Source: Gracilaria vermiculophylla (lineage: Eukaryota; Rhodophyta; Florideophyceae; Gracilariales; Gracilariaceae). Taken from it: a DNA stretch of 60,063 bases. Below are positions 20,119-31,429 of this stretch, one piece after another. A model generated the notes under the pieces. It did no database searches, was not told the origin of the DNA, and saw only the letters and a list, made by a program, of their open reading frames with translations. The stretch's first letter is position 1. Every line of letters starts with the position of its first letter. Location of the stretch: the NCBI GenBank assembly GCA_019155205.2, contig JAHNZQ020000172.1, positions 624,150 to 684,212 on the forward strand, written 5' to 3'. Both the position numbers and the translations under genes were made by a program.

Positions 20119-20990
20119 GATTTGAACCCAGTCCAAAACGTTTGCGGACTGCTGGCGAGAATGTTTTATTATGGAGCGAATGGGTAGGTAGTTTTATTTC
20201 CAAATGGGAAATTCAAGACGCCTCTATACCGTCGGTTTGAATCTTATCTTCACCTCCTTGCGGTCCCGGCCAGGCGGTATTTACTGAGTAACAAAGGAAG
20301 TCAGGGAGAGATCCCTGTTGATAAAGCCAAAGGCTATTAAGCTGCGGGAGTTTTGGCTGCTATGGTTTTTGAGCAGAATCAGAAAGTTTCGGTATTTTTC
20401 GATTTTTTCTGTGACTTCTTGATTATCGGGAAGGGAAGTTTGCTTTCCTTCAGTTGGTGATCCCATAGCAATTAAGCGGCGGGAAATTTATTTTTCTACG
20501 GGTTTTCGGGCAGTATCAGGAAGTTTTGATATATTTCGAATTTTTCTGGTTTTTCTTGACTAACCGGGAGGGGAAATTTATTTTTCTTTCTGTGCGTGAT
20601 TCCTAAGAGAGAGAGAATGTGTCTATTTGTTTTTTGTCTGTTGTATGGTTATTGTTTGTGATTGTGTCTGTTCGTTTCGCGGGGATTCTCTCTATGGATT
20701 GTTTCTCTCGTTCAAGCGGATGGGCATAGCCACGTGGACAAATGGTATCGTCGACACATTACAAGAAAAACTTAGTGTTTTGTTCACAAGACGCAAGGTC
20801 CGACCAGTTTCAACTTGAGTTATGCTCTAGGGGTTTGGTGGATACGAGGCCTACACCTAGTTCTATAAGTATGGGGGTCAGGTGACGGCTGGGCCTTTTT
20901 AGGTTGCGCACTCAGTCGGGAGCAGCCCTCCTAAATATGCAAGCCTCTGCTATGGGTCAGAGTAGCCTCATGATTGGTTTAGGTCAATTT
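20119..20990. other. noncoding; two ~135-bp imperfect tandem units
   Basis: No gene seen. Bases about 20340-20474 and 20475-20610 are two imperfect tandem units, each with a gc(g)ggga start, a TTTCGG/TTTTGATAT..TTTCGA stretch, ..TTCTTGA.TA.CGGGA.GGGAA.TT and TTCCT near the end. They precede the DIRS-like coding region and may belong to its terminal region; this is not shown. Confidence 0.4.
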
Positions 20991-21043
20991 TTCACGCGGG
21001 GTAGTCACCTGCTAATTTAAAAGAAAAAACTCTGTCCTCTGCC

Positions 21044-22051
21044 TTGGCGAGAGCCATCAAAGGTAGAGAGGGCGGTGCCCTGGAATTGTTCAAAAAGAGG
21101 TTCGGAGAGAAATCGTCCGAATATCTTGGTGAGAGAGGGAATAGCAAGAAAGCCTTGCTTGATGCCCTCAGAAACAAAATGACGGGGATACCATCAGAGG
21201 GGAATGTTGACACGCTCCTTCTGGTGGTACGAGATGGAACGTATCCATTTTCTGTTACGGATAAAGACAATTGGACTAGAAAGGCTCCTGTGGCAAGTGG
21301 GTCTAAGCGACTTGAGAGCTCAGACAAGGAGTCGGAGAGTGGGGACGAGCATTCGGATGTTTCAGATGAAAAAAGTATTCGTGTACCGCTCAATAAAGGC
21401 GAGCGTTTTGATCTACTCTTGTCAAAACCTTCTGTTATGCATGAAGGACGGGAAAATTTTCCTAAACAGCAGGAGGAACTTGAAGGAAAGGTAAGAAGGG
21501 TCAAGGGGAAGAAGCGTTTTAGCGCCCGCGATCTTGCCGTCGATTCTGATCGAGCTTTTGCCCAGGGAGGAATGGACCCCTTCGACCTTGGCGATGGCTC
21601 ATCAGGATCGGAGCAGGAGGGCGATGCAGAGCTGGTCGCGAAAAATAGTAAGAAATCTAAAAAGAAATTCTTTCAAAAATTCGCGGCCCGTCCTTCCCCT
21701 GATTAGTCCTTAATTATGGACCAGCTAATGAAAGAAGATATGCTCCGAAAAGCTCTCACAAACTATCCGACGTTTTCGGCGTGTGTGGAAGCTCGTCAGC
21801 TCAACCATACTCGAAGTTTCCGAGAAAGTGCTTGTCTCCCAGAAATAGTGGACTGTGTAATAGATTCGGTCGGAATTTTAAAAACCCGATGCGAATTATC
21901 AGATGAAGTCGCCCTCCGCCGATTTACGGCTGTTGTAATGGCAGGTAATTCAGCCACGTGTGATGCAACCAGAGAATTGGAAGAGAATAATGATGACCTA
22001 CTGCCAGAGGTGTATCGTCGCAAGCTGCTTAAGTCGGCTATGTTTCCTTGA
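21044..22051 (+). pseudogene. DIRS-like gag region
   Basis: Two consecutive frames: 21044-21706 (220 codons, Lys/Glu/Asp/Ser-rich, with an acidic ESSDKESESGDEHSDVSDE patch and a basic KKSKKKFFQKF C-terminus) and 21716-22051 (111 codons, helical, Cys-containing). The first frame opens from a stop just upstream of 21005 with no early ATG; its first ATG is near 21178. Assigned as gag by position upstream of RT and by composition. No diagnostic motif is seen. Confidence 0.45.
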
Positions 22052-22689
22052 TAGCTTTGAGAACGCTCCTGAAAGTCTGCCCCGCAAGGCGGGGAGACAA
22101 AGTAGGGGGCCTCTTCTCTTTTTTTATAAAAAACAACAACAACTACGACTTTAATTGTATGATTGACAAGCGGGACATGCTTACCCTCCAGTGAATCATT
22201 CCATATGGGAACGGGAATGAGCACGGGGAGTAGCAAGCGAAGAAGGCAACGTTACGTAAAAATAATGAAGCCAGACTCGATTTTGCGGAACCTTGTGTCT
22301 GGGCGTAATGGATTCTATGCCGGGCATGTCTTCAAGCAATCGCCTTCTAGTGGTGAGATAAACGCTGTTCAAAGGTTGGCTACCACCTTCTTGTAAAACG
22401 TCGGGGAGGAATCCTTCCGCCGAACATATTTCGAAAGTGGGATCTCCGTCGTAAAGGAAGACATATTATTTTATGGTGAGAGTCACACCTGGGAGCTGGT
22501 CAACCTGGACTTGGAGTCACTGCTTGTCGAGGGCTTGGCAGCATCCGCGGTTGTCCCGGCATTAGTATCCGAAGAAATTCGTAAGAAATACGGGTCGAAA
22601 GACCTGTTAATAATAAGTCAAAAAAATAGGAAGCCACCCCAAAAAATATTTTGCGGAGTGGAAGAAGGAGAATATGTTGAGCTTATCAA

Positions 22690-23640
22690 AAATTGGAAGG
22701 GGTCGTAATAATTTCGATGGAATGGAAACAAGCAGAAATTACAAACGGGGTTTTTGCGATCACCGAAAAAGAGAAAGGCGTTCAGGGCCTGATAATTGGC
22801 GCTCAAAATTTCATTAAGGCTTTTGTAGCGGCGCCAGATGCGGAACTACCTTCTCCGGGGCACCTAGCAAAATTATATTTACCGTGAGGTAAAAATAGTA
22901 TGTTGGGAAAACCGACATGAATAATTAGTGTCTCCGAATGAGGATGCCGGAATGGTTACGCCAATTCTTCGGATTGCCCAGTACTAATCTAACCTGCTTG
23001 TATAAATACCCTATTATATGCCCGATGTGAATGGAATGGTTGCACTCTGTTTTCATTGCACAAAGTGTACAAAGACATCTGCTTGAGCAAGCTGGGCTGG
23101 ACCAGCATGACTAGATTATCAACGTGACGAAAATTTTGGACTTTCAGTTCGGGGCGTATGTCGATGAATACTTTTCTTTGGAAACGGACATGCAAAATGT
23201 AATCGAAAATCTGAAAGCGGTTGTTAGAGAGTCCAGAAAAAGTAACCTGCCCTCGAAGCCACGAAAAATTGCATGGCCTGGAAAAAAGGGCTTTACGGAG
23301 GTACTAGGCATCGAAGTACACCTCTCTGGATTATCGCTGCCCGACGCAGTAAAGTTGCGTAAATTAATTGGGTCTTCAAAAGCGTTCTTGCAGAGGCGGA
23401 GGTGGAAGGTGAAAGTGTTACAAAGAGTGCCAGGTAAGTGGGCGTGGTTTCTGTTACTCCAACGACCATTTTTTCCGGTTTTTTTTGGAGTACACAAGAT
23501 GCGTCGAGCAGAAACAAACACTGTGGTAGTGTCAAAAACTGCCAATCAGGAATTGTCCCTGCTTGTGGGTCTCTCATCTTTAATACGCTTTGATTTTATT
23601 CGAAAGATCTCAGCGACGGTTATCTGCGTTGATGCTAGTT
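22690..23640 (+). pseudogene. DIRS-like reverse transcriptase
   Basis: The palm region is recognisable across frames: GVFAITEKEKGVQGLIIGAQ (about 22750-22810), AELPSPGHLAKL, then KTDMNN...RMRMPEWLRQFFGLP near 22905-22975. The last block parallels the D(V/I)KD.FHRM.IP.W motif of DIRS RTs. The catalytic pair follows in the frame starting 23124 as AYVDEYF (Y12-V13-D14-E15), so the second Asp is replaced by Glu. The remainder (about residues 45-140) is the thumb/connection with LRKLIGSSKAFLQRRRWKVKVLQRVPGKWAW. Several stops interrupt it. Confidence 0.7.
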
Positions 23641-23895
23641 TTTGGGGGGAGTGGCGTTGTCTACACCCCGACAACAAACCCTCTCTGGCTACTGCAAGAA
23701 TCCGTAGAAAATCAAACCACCTGGATTGAAGAACAACCATGGAAGCTTGCCATGAGACACAAGTGGCATAAAAAGTCAACTATACACCTTTTAGAGAGAG
23801 AAGCATGCATAATAGGCCTTTGCTGGGCGCAAAGACAGCAGAAACATTTCGAAAAACGTCTTATTGTCTTCATTTATAACCAGGCGCTCATTTGA
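23600..23895 (+). pseudogene. DIRS-like RNase H
   Basis: Starts with VDASFWG near 23625-23645 (first catalytic Asp) in the RT frame, then shifts into the frame 23590-23895. There W..A..H.WHKKSTIHLLEREACIIGL carries the catalytic Glu and LIVFIYNQAL stands where the family has DNQAL, so the third acidic residue has become Tyr. It would remove RNA from the RNA:DNA hybrid. Broken by the frameshift and the substitution. Confidence 0.65.
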
Positions 23896-24804
23896 GCGTT
23901 ACGTAAAAGACGTAGCAGTGTGTAGAGACTTAATCGAATCTTTCGTAGAGCTGGCACGATACTCTTTGTGGGCAACCTTGGACTTGAGCCATTTTATGTG
24001 CCATCAGCCGTCAATCCCGCTGATGAACCCTCCTGGGCTTTTTAAGCTCGCTTACAAAACGGGAAAGCCTAACACTCTCAATAATTATCGAAAAAATATG
24101 CAACACATTGTCAACTGTTTGAAAACGCTGGAAGATTCAGAACGAAACCATTCACCGAAGAAAGAGGTTGACAAGCTATTTTCACGGTACTGTGTCGAAA
24201 GACATGCGGCGAACCCCGATTGGTAATCGGCCCAAGCAGCCGAGGCAAAGGCTGGTCTAGACTTCTTTTCCCCTGAACTAGTTGGAAATTTATCCTTGTC
24301 TACGCTGTTTAAGGGTTGATGAAGGCAGTACTAGTCCACCATCATGGGGTTTATCCTGAGTCAATCGCATATGCCTTGGCGTTTGAACTATTCCGGCATG
24401 GAGACCCGGATATTGGCACAGGACTATTACTCCTCTTCGAAGGCTACTTACGGTTTGGTGATCTTTTAGGTTTACATACGGATGAAATCGTTATCCTGAA
24501 GTTATCCACACCAAGGCCGCACTACGCCATCATGAATATTTCTATTTCGAAGCGAGAGAGAAATGAAATAGTGACAATCCGGCCATATTTTCTCACGGTT
24601 TTATTGTACCGTCTCGTGCAGAGGAGAACGCTATTAAGAGAACTCAAACTCTTCGCCATACCAGCTGCTCGATTTCGGGCTCATCTACGACGTGCTACGC
24701 AACGACTTGGCGTTGCTCAGGCTGTGACCCCCGCATATGTTGCGTTTTGGTGCTGCCTTCTAGGATTTACATTTTTTTGCTTTAATTGTGTGTATTATGA
24801 GTAA
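23896..24804 (+). pseudogene. DIRS-like tyrosine recombinase, N-terminal/core part
   Basis: A frame at 23864-24226 provides the likely N-terminal DNA-binding domain (LAYKTGKPNTLNNYRKNMQHIV). The frame from 24316 (ATG 24319) holds the catalytic Arg box: LLLLFEGYLRFGDLLGL, Arg at residue 46. It is followed by ISKRERNEIVTIRP and RAHLRRATQRLGVAQAVTPAYV. Coding resemblance stops near 24765. The expected H..R box does not follow in frame; the C-terminal part reappears at about 25245. The enzyme would integrate a circular intermediate by strand exchange. Confidence 0.6.
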
Positions 24805-25244
24805 TATATTTTATATTTTATGTTTTAGGTAGCGTACATGCATTTCGTGTGAATTTGCAGTTTAAGTAGATGTGTTGTTTGCCCTAAACAGGCTTTACAA
24901 CCACCTTTGACAATCCATGTCATCATGCTATGTTTGAAGTCATAAGCATTATAGGAATCTACTGTCACTCTTGTCGTCAATGTAAGCATCCGAATCGTGT
25001 TAACGACGGAATGTTCTAGAAGCATCTTGCGAAGGACAACCGTCCCCTAAAGGACATTCGTTTTGGCTTTGCATAGCTGGAAATTAGATGTTTCATAGCT
25101 AGTGCATCTAAAGTGGTACCGTACAAATCATTTATTGTGTCCTCGTTTTCGAAGGTTTGATTCTCTATATAAACCCTGGTCGACCCACCAACTTCTCCTT
25201 GGCTGGTAACCATCGTTCACGTTCTCAACAATTAACCCAATGTT
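24780..25244. other. ~470-bp interruption of the recombinase
   Basis: AT-rich sequence that splits the recombinase frame. Two short minus-strand frames (25213-25016 and 25025-24825) look weakly protein-like but I recognise no family. The right edge reads TTCTAACAG before coding resumes, which resembles a 3' splice site. An insertion of another element is the alternative. Confidence 0.35.
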
Positions 25245-25474
25245 CTAACAGTGCCACAACCAATAAACTTTTTGGTCGTCTTTTCGACCATGAAATTAAG
25301 AGTCGGGGTTGCTGGAAGTCTGATAAGAATTTTAAACTTTACATTCAGCCTCATGGTATGTATAGTTCTCTAAGGAGATTAACGGAACGTCAGCGGCTCG
25401 ATTTTCAGGCGGTTGTTACCAGCGCATCAACATTTTTAAACGTTGCGCCGCTCTGTGGGGTTGGGGATCGGTAG
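25245..25474 (+). pseudogene. DIRS-like tyrosine recombinase, C-terminal part
   Basis: DHEIKSRGCWKSDKNFKLYIQPHG (split here for length: IKSRGCWKSD, then KLYIQPHG) matches the end of DIRS recombinases, where RG.W.S is followed by the nucleophilic Tyr in a .RYEKHG-like block. The Tyr would be residue 62 of the frame starting 25157. The frame ends at 25474. Confidence 0.55.
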
Positions 25475-25575
25475 TCAGTGCAGGCACATACACAGGGGCA
25501 GGAAGCCTAACGGAAATGCAGAGAAGATAAGAAGTTTTATGGAAGCGATCTTGGACTTCGACATTTTTTATTGGA

Positions 25576-25866
25576 AGATGCCTGGGACTTGGGAATTTTT
25601 CTCGCTCAACTCAAAATCGGTTTTAAACAGTTTTTTGTACAGAATCAACTTTTTCTGTGCGAAATCAAAAGTAATCGATTTTGGATCTCGGCGGGAACTA
25701 CCTGGGACTTGAGAATTTTAATGGAGTTACTCAGGTTCTTTAGGTTGGTTAGTCGGGGAGACTCTGGGACTTGGTAATTTTTCTGCGGGTCACTTTCAGT
25801 TTTAAATGATTTTTCGAACAGTTCCAAAACATTCTGTTTCAAATCGAAAATTCTGAATTTTGGACT
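25576..25866 (+). repeat. imperfect repeats with CTGGGACTTG core
   Basis: CTGGGACTTG(G/A)(G/T)AATTTT occurs at about 25580, 25706 and 25765, each followed by related AT-rich text (TCAGTTTTAAA..TTTTT..ACAG..CAA..TTTCTG). It lies just after the recombinase and may be part of the element's terminal region. Confidence 0.45.
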
Positions 25867-26779
25867 AATAGAATGTTTTGGGTCCTAGAGTAGTGGACTG
25901 GCGGATAGGGTTGCTAGAGGGTGGGTTGGCCTCCATAGGGCCATCCTGGACTAAGTGCTCGCACAGTGCTTTGCTTGGATGTTTTTAAGTAATAGCTTCG
26001 TACAAATTGAATAATTGTTGTTGTTGACAAAATATTGTTTTTTCCTTTAGGCGCGAAGCGGAACGAATGCGAAGCAACGACAAAGTCTTTTTGGCTAACG
26101 GACGCAGAGAGCTGGCAAGAATATACCAGATTGGAAATAATTTATGTGCATAGATGTCAATTTCAGACAGTTTTCGAACTCAAAATACTGTTGTAAAAAT
26201 CGTTGAAAATCTATAACAGTTTCAATTGTGAAGGAGTACATCTATGCGATGCCGAGAGGTTGTATTAGCGGTAAACGGCAAAAAGGACGCAAAAGAAAGC
26301 ATTGAGCGTCTCTACGTAACGACTTGTTCGTGATGAATATATGTTCTTGAAACGGTTTTTCGGCTTTAATTTTTTCTGAATCGCATTTGTATAGGCGTGC
26401 AGTAGACGCTTTTTAGTTTTTTGACATTTCACATCATGTCATGTTTTTGAAACAGTCTGTACGTCAGTAGTAGACATGCTCTTCCAATGCATCGAGATGC
26501 GTTGACAAGAATCAAAACTATTGCTTAATTCATGATCATGAAAACAATTTCAAAATAGTTGTTGATGCAGGTAAGAAGTGGAAATTAGAGATTTTTAGAA
26601 TATGTTTTGCACAACAAGCGGCTCTAAAATGAGCAGGGTATCGATGCTTTGTAGGTAGAACTGTTAATTGCAGATTATACTACACTGGATTACAAGTTTT
26701 GATATTGTAGGACTTTTGATATCTTAGATGTTGCCGGTTGGAGTTCAAAGCAGATGTGAGCTGTGACTACAGTTTGCAT
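25867..26779. other. AT-rich, no gene seen
   Basis: No frame longer than about 60 codons with protein-like content, no terminal repeat and no RNA gene recognised. It is the transition into the GC-rich island. Confidence 0.5.
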
Positions 26780-29700
26780 TGGAAGCTAGGCACGCGCATG
26801 TGCTGTAGGACAAACTGAATGGAACGCAGATTGAGAAACGTTTGTAATCGGTGGAACCAAACGCGAGGACATGCGTGGGCAGGGCGCAAAGAGTGTCGGA
26901 GGTGTCCGGGCCGTATAGTCAAAGGGACAAGAATCGCGCAAGGAGCTGACCAAAACGGGGATGCCACGCAACGGCCGAGACGGGCGGGTGTGCGCGTCAC
27001 GGGTGTGTGTGGAAGAGCTGCAAGCGCTCACTTATCGACAGCGCAGAGCCAAAAGCGCGCAGTTTGGTGCGCGTTGCTCTGCGGCGGCGTTGAAAGGTGG
27101 CACACCAGCGCGAGGCGGTTTGCGTGGCGGGCGTGTGCCGCGCGACGCTCACGGGAGCGTGCGTGGAGCGCAGGACGTTCACTGCCGCTTCGGACCGTGT
27201 GGTGAACTCAAACACGCGAAGGACAAGAAGCATGGTTTTTAGTTTGGAACGACTGCACTGCGCGCTGTGTATGCTTTAAAAAAACGGGCGCAAAAATGGG
27301 GTATGGTAAATACAAACTGGGTTGGCAAGTGTTGCGTGTGTTTGTTGGATTTTGAACGGCAGCTGTCCGCGGGGGGCTACCGGTGCGGCACGAAAAAAGG
27401 CGAAGACGGTTGGGAAAGGTCGCGGACGCGTAGTGAGCGCAAAGGGATCGAAATGTTGAGATTCGGGGTGAGGAGCAAATTGCACTAGTATTAAAGCGAT
27501 GACAAGTGCTCGTTGACCGCACACGCTCAGAGGTGGAGCGGAGGTTTGCAGTGGTGTGCATCGGCGCGGATGAAATGTTGCCAAATGATCAGATGTCAAA
27601 GGCATTGAACGTTTGATGCACGCGTCAGAAGCGGGGCGCGTTTGGATCGTGAAAAAAGGGCGTTTTCCGAAGCTGTGTATTACGCTGCGCACATCGTGCA
27701 CGCACATGTCCATTGAGGCATGCGGGTGTGTGGTGTGTGTGCCTGGCCATTGTCACGTGGAGAACGTGCGCACCGCAAAAACACGCTGCGCAGCGTGGAA
27801 CAAGGAGAATTGGAGCTCAAGTTGACAGTTGTGCGCTCATACAGCGGGGGGTGAGCCGTTTAACAGACAAAGGCGCGTTGGTACTGGTCGGAAGCGGCAC
27901 AACAGCTGGGCGCCTTCCACCGACGCGGCAGCACACAGGCACTCCATGCGGCTGTACACCCTGCGGGGGTCGAGTGCCATTGAACACGGCCACCCGCACC
28001 GGCGCAACGAGCGCTTTGCGCCGCGTCAGCCGAAAAGCGCGCCGACAGCGCGCCGCACGCAAGCGCTGTATGAGCCCAAACTGCTGTTGTGCATTTCTCC
28101 GCAAGTTGAAAGCAATGAAAAATTTTAAAACAATCAAAACGTGTTGCTTGCAATGTATGATTTACATGTAGGGTATGACACACTGGCAGCGTCAAGTGCT
28201 ACTTTACACACGCGGAACTGCACCTGCGGCGCTGCCTCAATCTCTACCTCAATCTCGTCGCTGCCTGCGCGCAGCGCGCGCAGCAGGCGGCGCAGCGCAC
28301 TACCCGCTCCGCGGCGGCACGCGCGTCACGTGCGGCGCGCGCGGCAGACGGCACAGCGCACGGCGTGGCGCGTCCGAACGGTGTGTGTGTGCGCGCGGTG
28401 AGATTGGCGCACCCCCCGTATCTGGAGCGGCGGCACGGGCGGCAGCGGGCGCGCGGTGTTTGCGCCAGGAGGGGCGCCGGCCGTGCGCAGACGGCTGCCG
28501 ACCCTTCGTGGCGAACGCGCCGCACCCCCCCCCCCCCGCTTGCGCACGTGTCCGGCCCCGCGCTGCGTCGCCGCCGGCGGCGCCTGCCGCCCGTGCTTCA
28601 CTGCGCCGCCTGCGGCGCTCGCTAGTCAAGTGAATGAAACTGCTTTTAATTTCGACTCCAAAATGTTTTTCACTCCACTCATTCCGTTGCTGGGCCGAAG
28701 CGCTAAACTTGTGCGTTACAATTACAAACGTCATACAAACAGTTTTGTTCACAATTACACACGTCGTGCGCACTGGAAGAACACCACATGACGGACATTT
28801 GTCCAACCATTTTTTTCTTGTTTCTTGTGCTGATGTTTTGATGATTTAATTTGTGTGCACGTTGAGCAATTAAATGCGCAGTATCCACTCCTATTAATTA
28901 GCTCTGAATTCAAATCATGAGTTGACGAGAATTGCGTTAACCATTCTATTTCTCCCGCCTTTTCCGGAGCCTCTCGTGGTTGCGACCATTTCACAGCACC
29001 AGCTGCAACACAGAAATGCCACAGAATTGGCGCCGCCGCGCACCGCTGAGCACCAATGCGAAACGATTGCGTGCCACACATTCCACGCAGTGCCCCTGCG
29101 CGGCAGACGCACCCGTCAACCACATATCTCCTGTATGACACTGCTGAAGCACGACGGGCAACTTGCGTGAGACACACCCGTTTTCCGGCAAGTAAAAGAA
29201 TCTTTCTCCGAGCAGCTGCACGCCCGCACAAACGCCACGCACAAGCGCCGTTGACCACACACCTGCCGCCAAACAGAACCGACACACCGCGCAGATACAC
29301 GCCGCGCTGCGCTCGCGCCGCCGCCCGTGCGCGTGCCCAACCGGCTGCGGCCGCGCCCTGCCAACGCATTTCGTGTCGTTTTCCGCACAGCCGCCGCCGC
29401 TGCCCGCAGCGCCCCTGAGCGTCGCTGCCCGTGCCACCCCGGCCGCAGCCCGCGCCGAGCCGTTGCAGAGCGCGCGCGCGCGCGCTGCCGCCAACAGTGA
29501 AGCTGGCCAAGCGCCCGCTGGCTTGCGCACCCAATCACTCTTCTGCGCACCGCGCCCATGCTGCTGCGAGGGCGCCCACACTCGTGCTCGAGGCGCTCAT
29601 CATCGCGGAGCTTTGCATCGTGCCAAGTGCCGTCAGGTGTGAAGAGGCGCAGAGGCGCATTTTCCCACATTGCTTTCAAAACAGTATCTGCATCGGTTTG

Positions 29701-29870
29701 CCGCCCGTCCAGCGCTGTTCGCCAAGCAACTTCTCCTTTTGAACGTGCGCATGCAAAACTGCGCAGCTGTGCGTGACGTACGAACAGCGATCTGGTTGTG
29801 TTTCGAAGGGAAACAGCTGCCACTCTGCCACTACGTCTCTCATAGTATCTAATGCGCTGCCATCGTTAGT
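26780..29870. other. GC-rich, strand-asymmetric block without a supported gene
   Basis: Composition changes sharply from the AT-rich flanks to CG-dinucleotide-rich sequence. About 26820-28100 is enriched in G and T on plus, and about 28950-29480 in A and C. Many long overlapping frames occur on both strands (up to 259 codons at 28755-29534 minus), as expected from high GC. None has a recognisable domain, and all are Arg/Ala/Cys-rich, the signature of chance frames here. A C13 run lies at 28525-28537 and a (GC)n tract near 29469-29483. Confidence 0.5.
28525..28537 (+). repeat. poly-C run
   Basis: Thirteen consecutive C, with CGCA before and GCTTGCGC after. Such a run could support G-quadruplex or i-motif structure, or be an assembly length error. 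Confidence 0.9.
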
Positions 29871-30292
29871 TGACCTTCAGCTGACATTATCACACTCGAT
29901 ACAATGCCCAAATACAGTGTAAGTCCAGAACAGGCTTTGAAACTTTACCTCACATCAGTGTGGCTTGTAAATTGTCTTTGTGATTCTGTGTCGCCCGATG
30001 CTTCTCTCAGTGTCACAGTCATATTCTGGCCGCGCTCTATCGTTCTCAGTTCATGTCTCACACTCTCCCCTCGCACCTGTTCCACTCTCGTTAACAGCAC
30101 ATATCGCGCCTTTTCTAGCTTTTGGCCCGCAATGTTCTGCTTCAAGAACTCCGAAATGCACCATTCTATCTGATGGGGGCGATTGTGTCCAATTCTGAAA
30201 TGTGCTCAAACTCGTGGAGGTTTGGATCGTTGCTTGGCACTCGTCTGTTACAGAACATATAGTCGGAGCGCATTATAATAAATGATCAATAG

Positions 30293-30298
30293 TTTATT
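30293..30298 (-). terminator. possible polyadenylation signal
   Basis: AATAAA on the minus strand about 90 bases after the stop (30387-30389) of the secreted-protein gene. Placement suits a eukaryotic poly(A) signal. The hexamer is short, so chance is possible. Confidence 0.4.
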
Positions 30299-30386
30299 GT
30301 AGATTTCTCAATCATCTATTGAATCACATGTTGTTTGCGAAGCTGTTGAATTTTCTTCAATGGTGCGGACTGGGCCTCAAATTTGA

Positions 30387-31296
30387 CTAAAGAATCTCAT
30401 TGCATCTCGGCACATCCTCAATTGCAGCCACAGTGTCAGAGCCGAAGCGACAATATACTTCGTTAACGCCGCTGACACCGGATGCATTGTCATCTGGGTC
30501 ACAGCTAGTCCCGCAAGTNNNNNNNNNNNNNNNNNNNNNNNNNNNNNNNNNNNNNNNNNNNNNNNNNNNNNNNNNNNNNNNNNNNNNNNNNNNNNNNNNN
30601 NNNNNNNNNNNNNNNNNNCTCGTTGCACGTCTCACACGTGGTGACGGGGGAATCGACGCACTGGCCGGCGTCGCACACAAGCTCGCCGGTGGTGAGCGCG
30701 TCGATGCACAGCGAGCCGGCGCAGCGCGAGTCGGTGGCGGCCGGAGCGCAGGCCGAGGCCTCGGTGGAGCACTCGTTGCAGACGGGGCAGTCGACGTCTA
30801 CGGAGACGTCCTCGTAGTCACACCAACGGCGCGTAGTGCAGGCGGTGGGCCCGGCGAAGGCGGTTTCCTCCTCCAGGCCGTCGCCGCAGTCAAGGACAAA
30901 GTGGGTGAAGAGGCGGAATGCCGGGGCGCAGCAGTCGCCGAGGTCGAAGAGCTCGACGGGGCAGGTGACGGTCTGCGACGTGCCGGACGCGGCGGCCTGG
31001 CAGGGGAAGCGGCCAGGGACGGGGATGGTGGTCTCGCCCAGGGACGTAGAGGTGGGCAGCAGGTTGACGTGGATGGTATCAACGAGGGTACAGCCCGGGT
31101 CGATGGAGACCTCGGCGGTGAGCAGACCGTCTGCGAGGGTGACGGTGACAACGCCCGCGGGGACGCGGGTAACGCCGTACCCGATCTCGTTCGTGGTCGA
31201 GAAAGAGAGCGGCAGATTTTCGCAGGTAGCGCGCGCCGGGGTGGCGAACAGCACCAGCGCGAGCACGGCCATGGCGGCCATGGAGACGAGCGACAT
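30387..31296 (-). CDS. secreted cysteine-rich protein, gene crosses a gap
   Basis: ATG at 31296 in a CAACCATG context. The first ~23 residues form a classic signal peptide (MSLVSMAAMAVLALVLFATPARA, quoted in parts: MSLVSMAAMA / VLALVLFATPARA), so the product should enter the secretory pathway. Residues about 25-135 look beta-rich with Cys at intervals (SFSTTNEIGYGV, AEVSIDPGCTLVDTIHVNLLP). From about residue 140 it is strongly Cys-rich with Asp and Thr, resembling extracellular disulfide-rich modules, but I recognise no named domain. The 100-N gap (30519-30618) interrupts it. Left of the gap the minus strand continues CDPDDN..., ..NEVYCRFGSD and ends at TAG 30387-30389, keeping Cys spacing and an N-A-S glycosylation motif. 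Intronless as far as seen. A TATA box lies 110 bases upstream. It is the best candidate for a host gene in the window. Confidence 0.75.
30519..30618. other. 100-N assembly gap inside the gene
   Basis: Gap of nominal length; true size unknown. Sequence right of it is GC-rich, left of it near-average, so the join deserves checking. Because 100 is not a multiple of three, reading through the gap by frame is not valid. Confidence 0.95.
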
Positions 31297-31406
31297 GGTT
31301 GAAATGTGCCGCGAAGAAAGACTTCGGATGCGGCAGCGACGATATTCTGCAATAACAGTCTTGATGAAGTCGGTAGCAGAAGGAACCTCTACGATCTGCG
31401 CCCCTG

Positions 31407-31415
31407 CTTTTTATA
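31407..31415 (-). promoter_or_regulatory. TATA box
   Basis: Minus strand TATAAAAAG, 111-119 bases upstream of the ATG at 31296, which would place a transcription start near 31375-31385 and a short 5' leader. The position is as expected for a eukaryotic core promoter. Confidence 0.6.
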
Positions 31416-31429
31416 CGCGACTCGGGAAG

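Larger units (their letters stand above)
20990..25445 (+). mobile_element. DIRS-like tyrosine-recombinase retroelement, decayed
   Basis: On plus, in order: gag-like frames (21044-22051), reverse transcriptase (about 22690-23590), RNase H (about 23600-23895) and a tyrosine recombinase (about 24316-24775 and 25245-25440). DIRS-type elements use a tyrosine recombinase instead of a DDE integrase and have no ordinary LTRs. No LTR flanks this unit. Many frameshifts and stops are present. I could not delimit the terminal repeats. Confidence 0.7.

Noticed and set aside
26819..29823. Many long overlapping ORFs on both strands (up to 259 codons)
   Set aside because: They occur in CG-rich sequence with few AT-rich stops, are Arg/Ala/Cys-rich, overlap in several frames and show no domain or signal; treated as chance frames.
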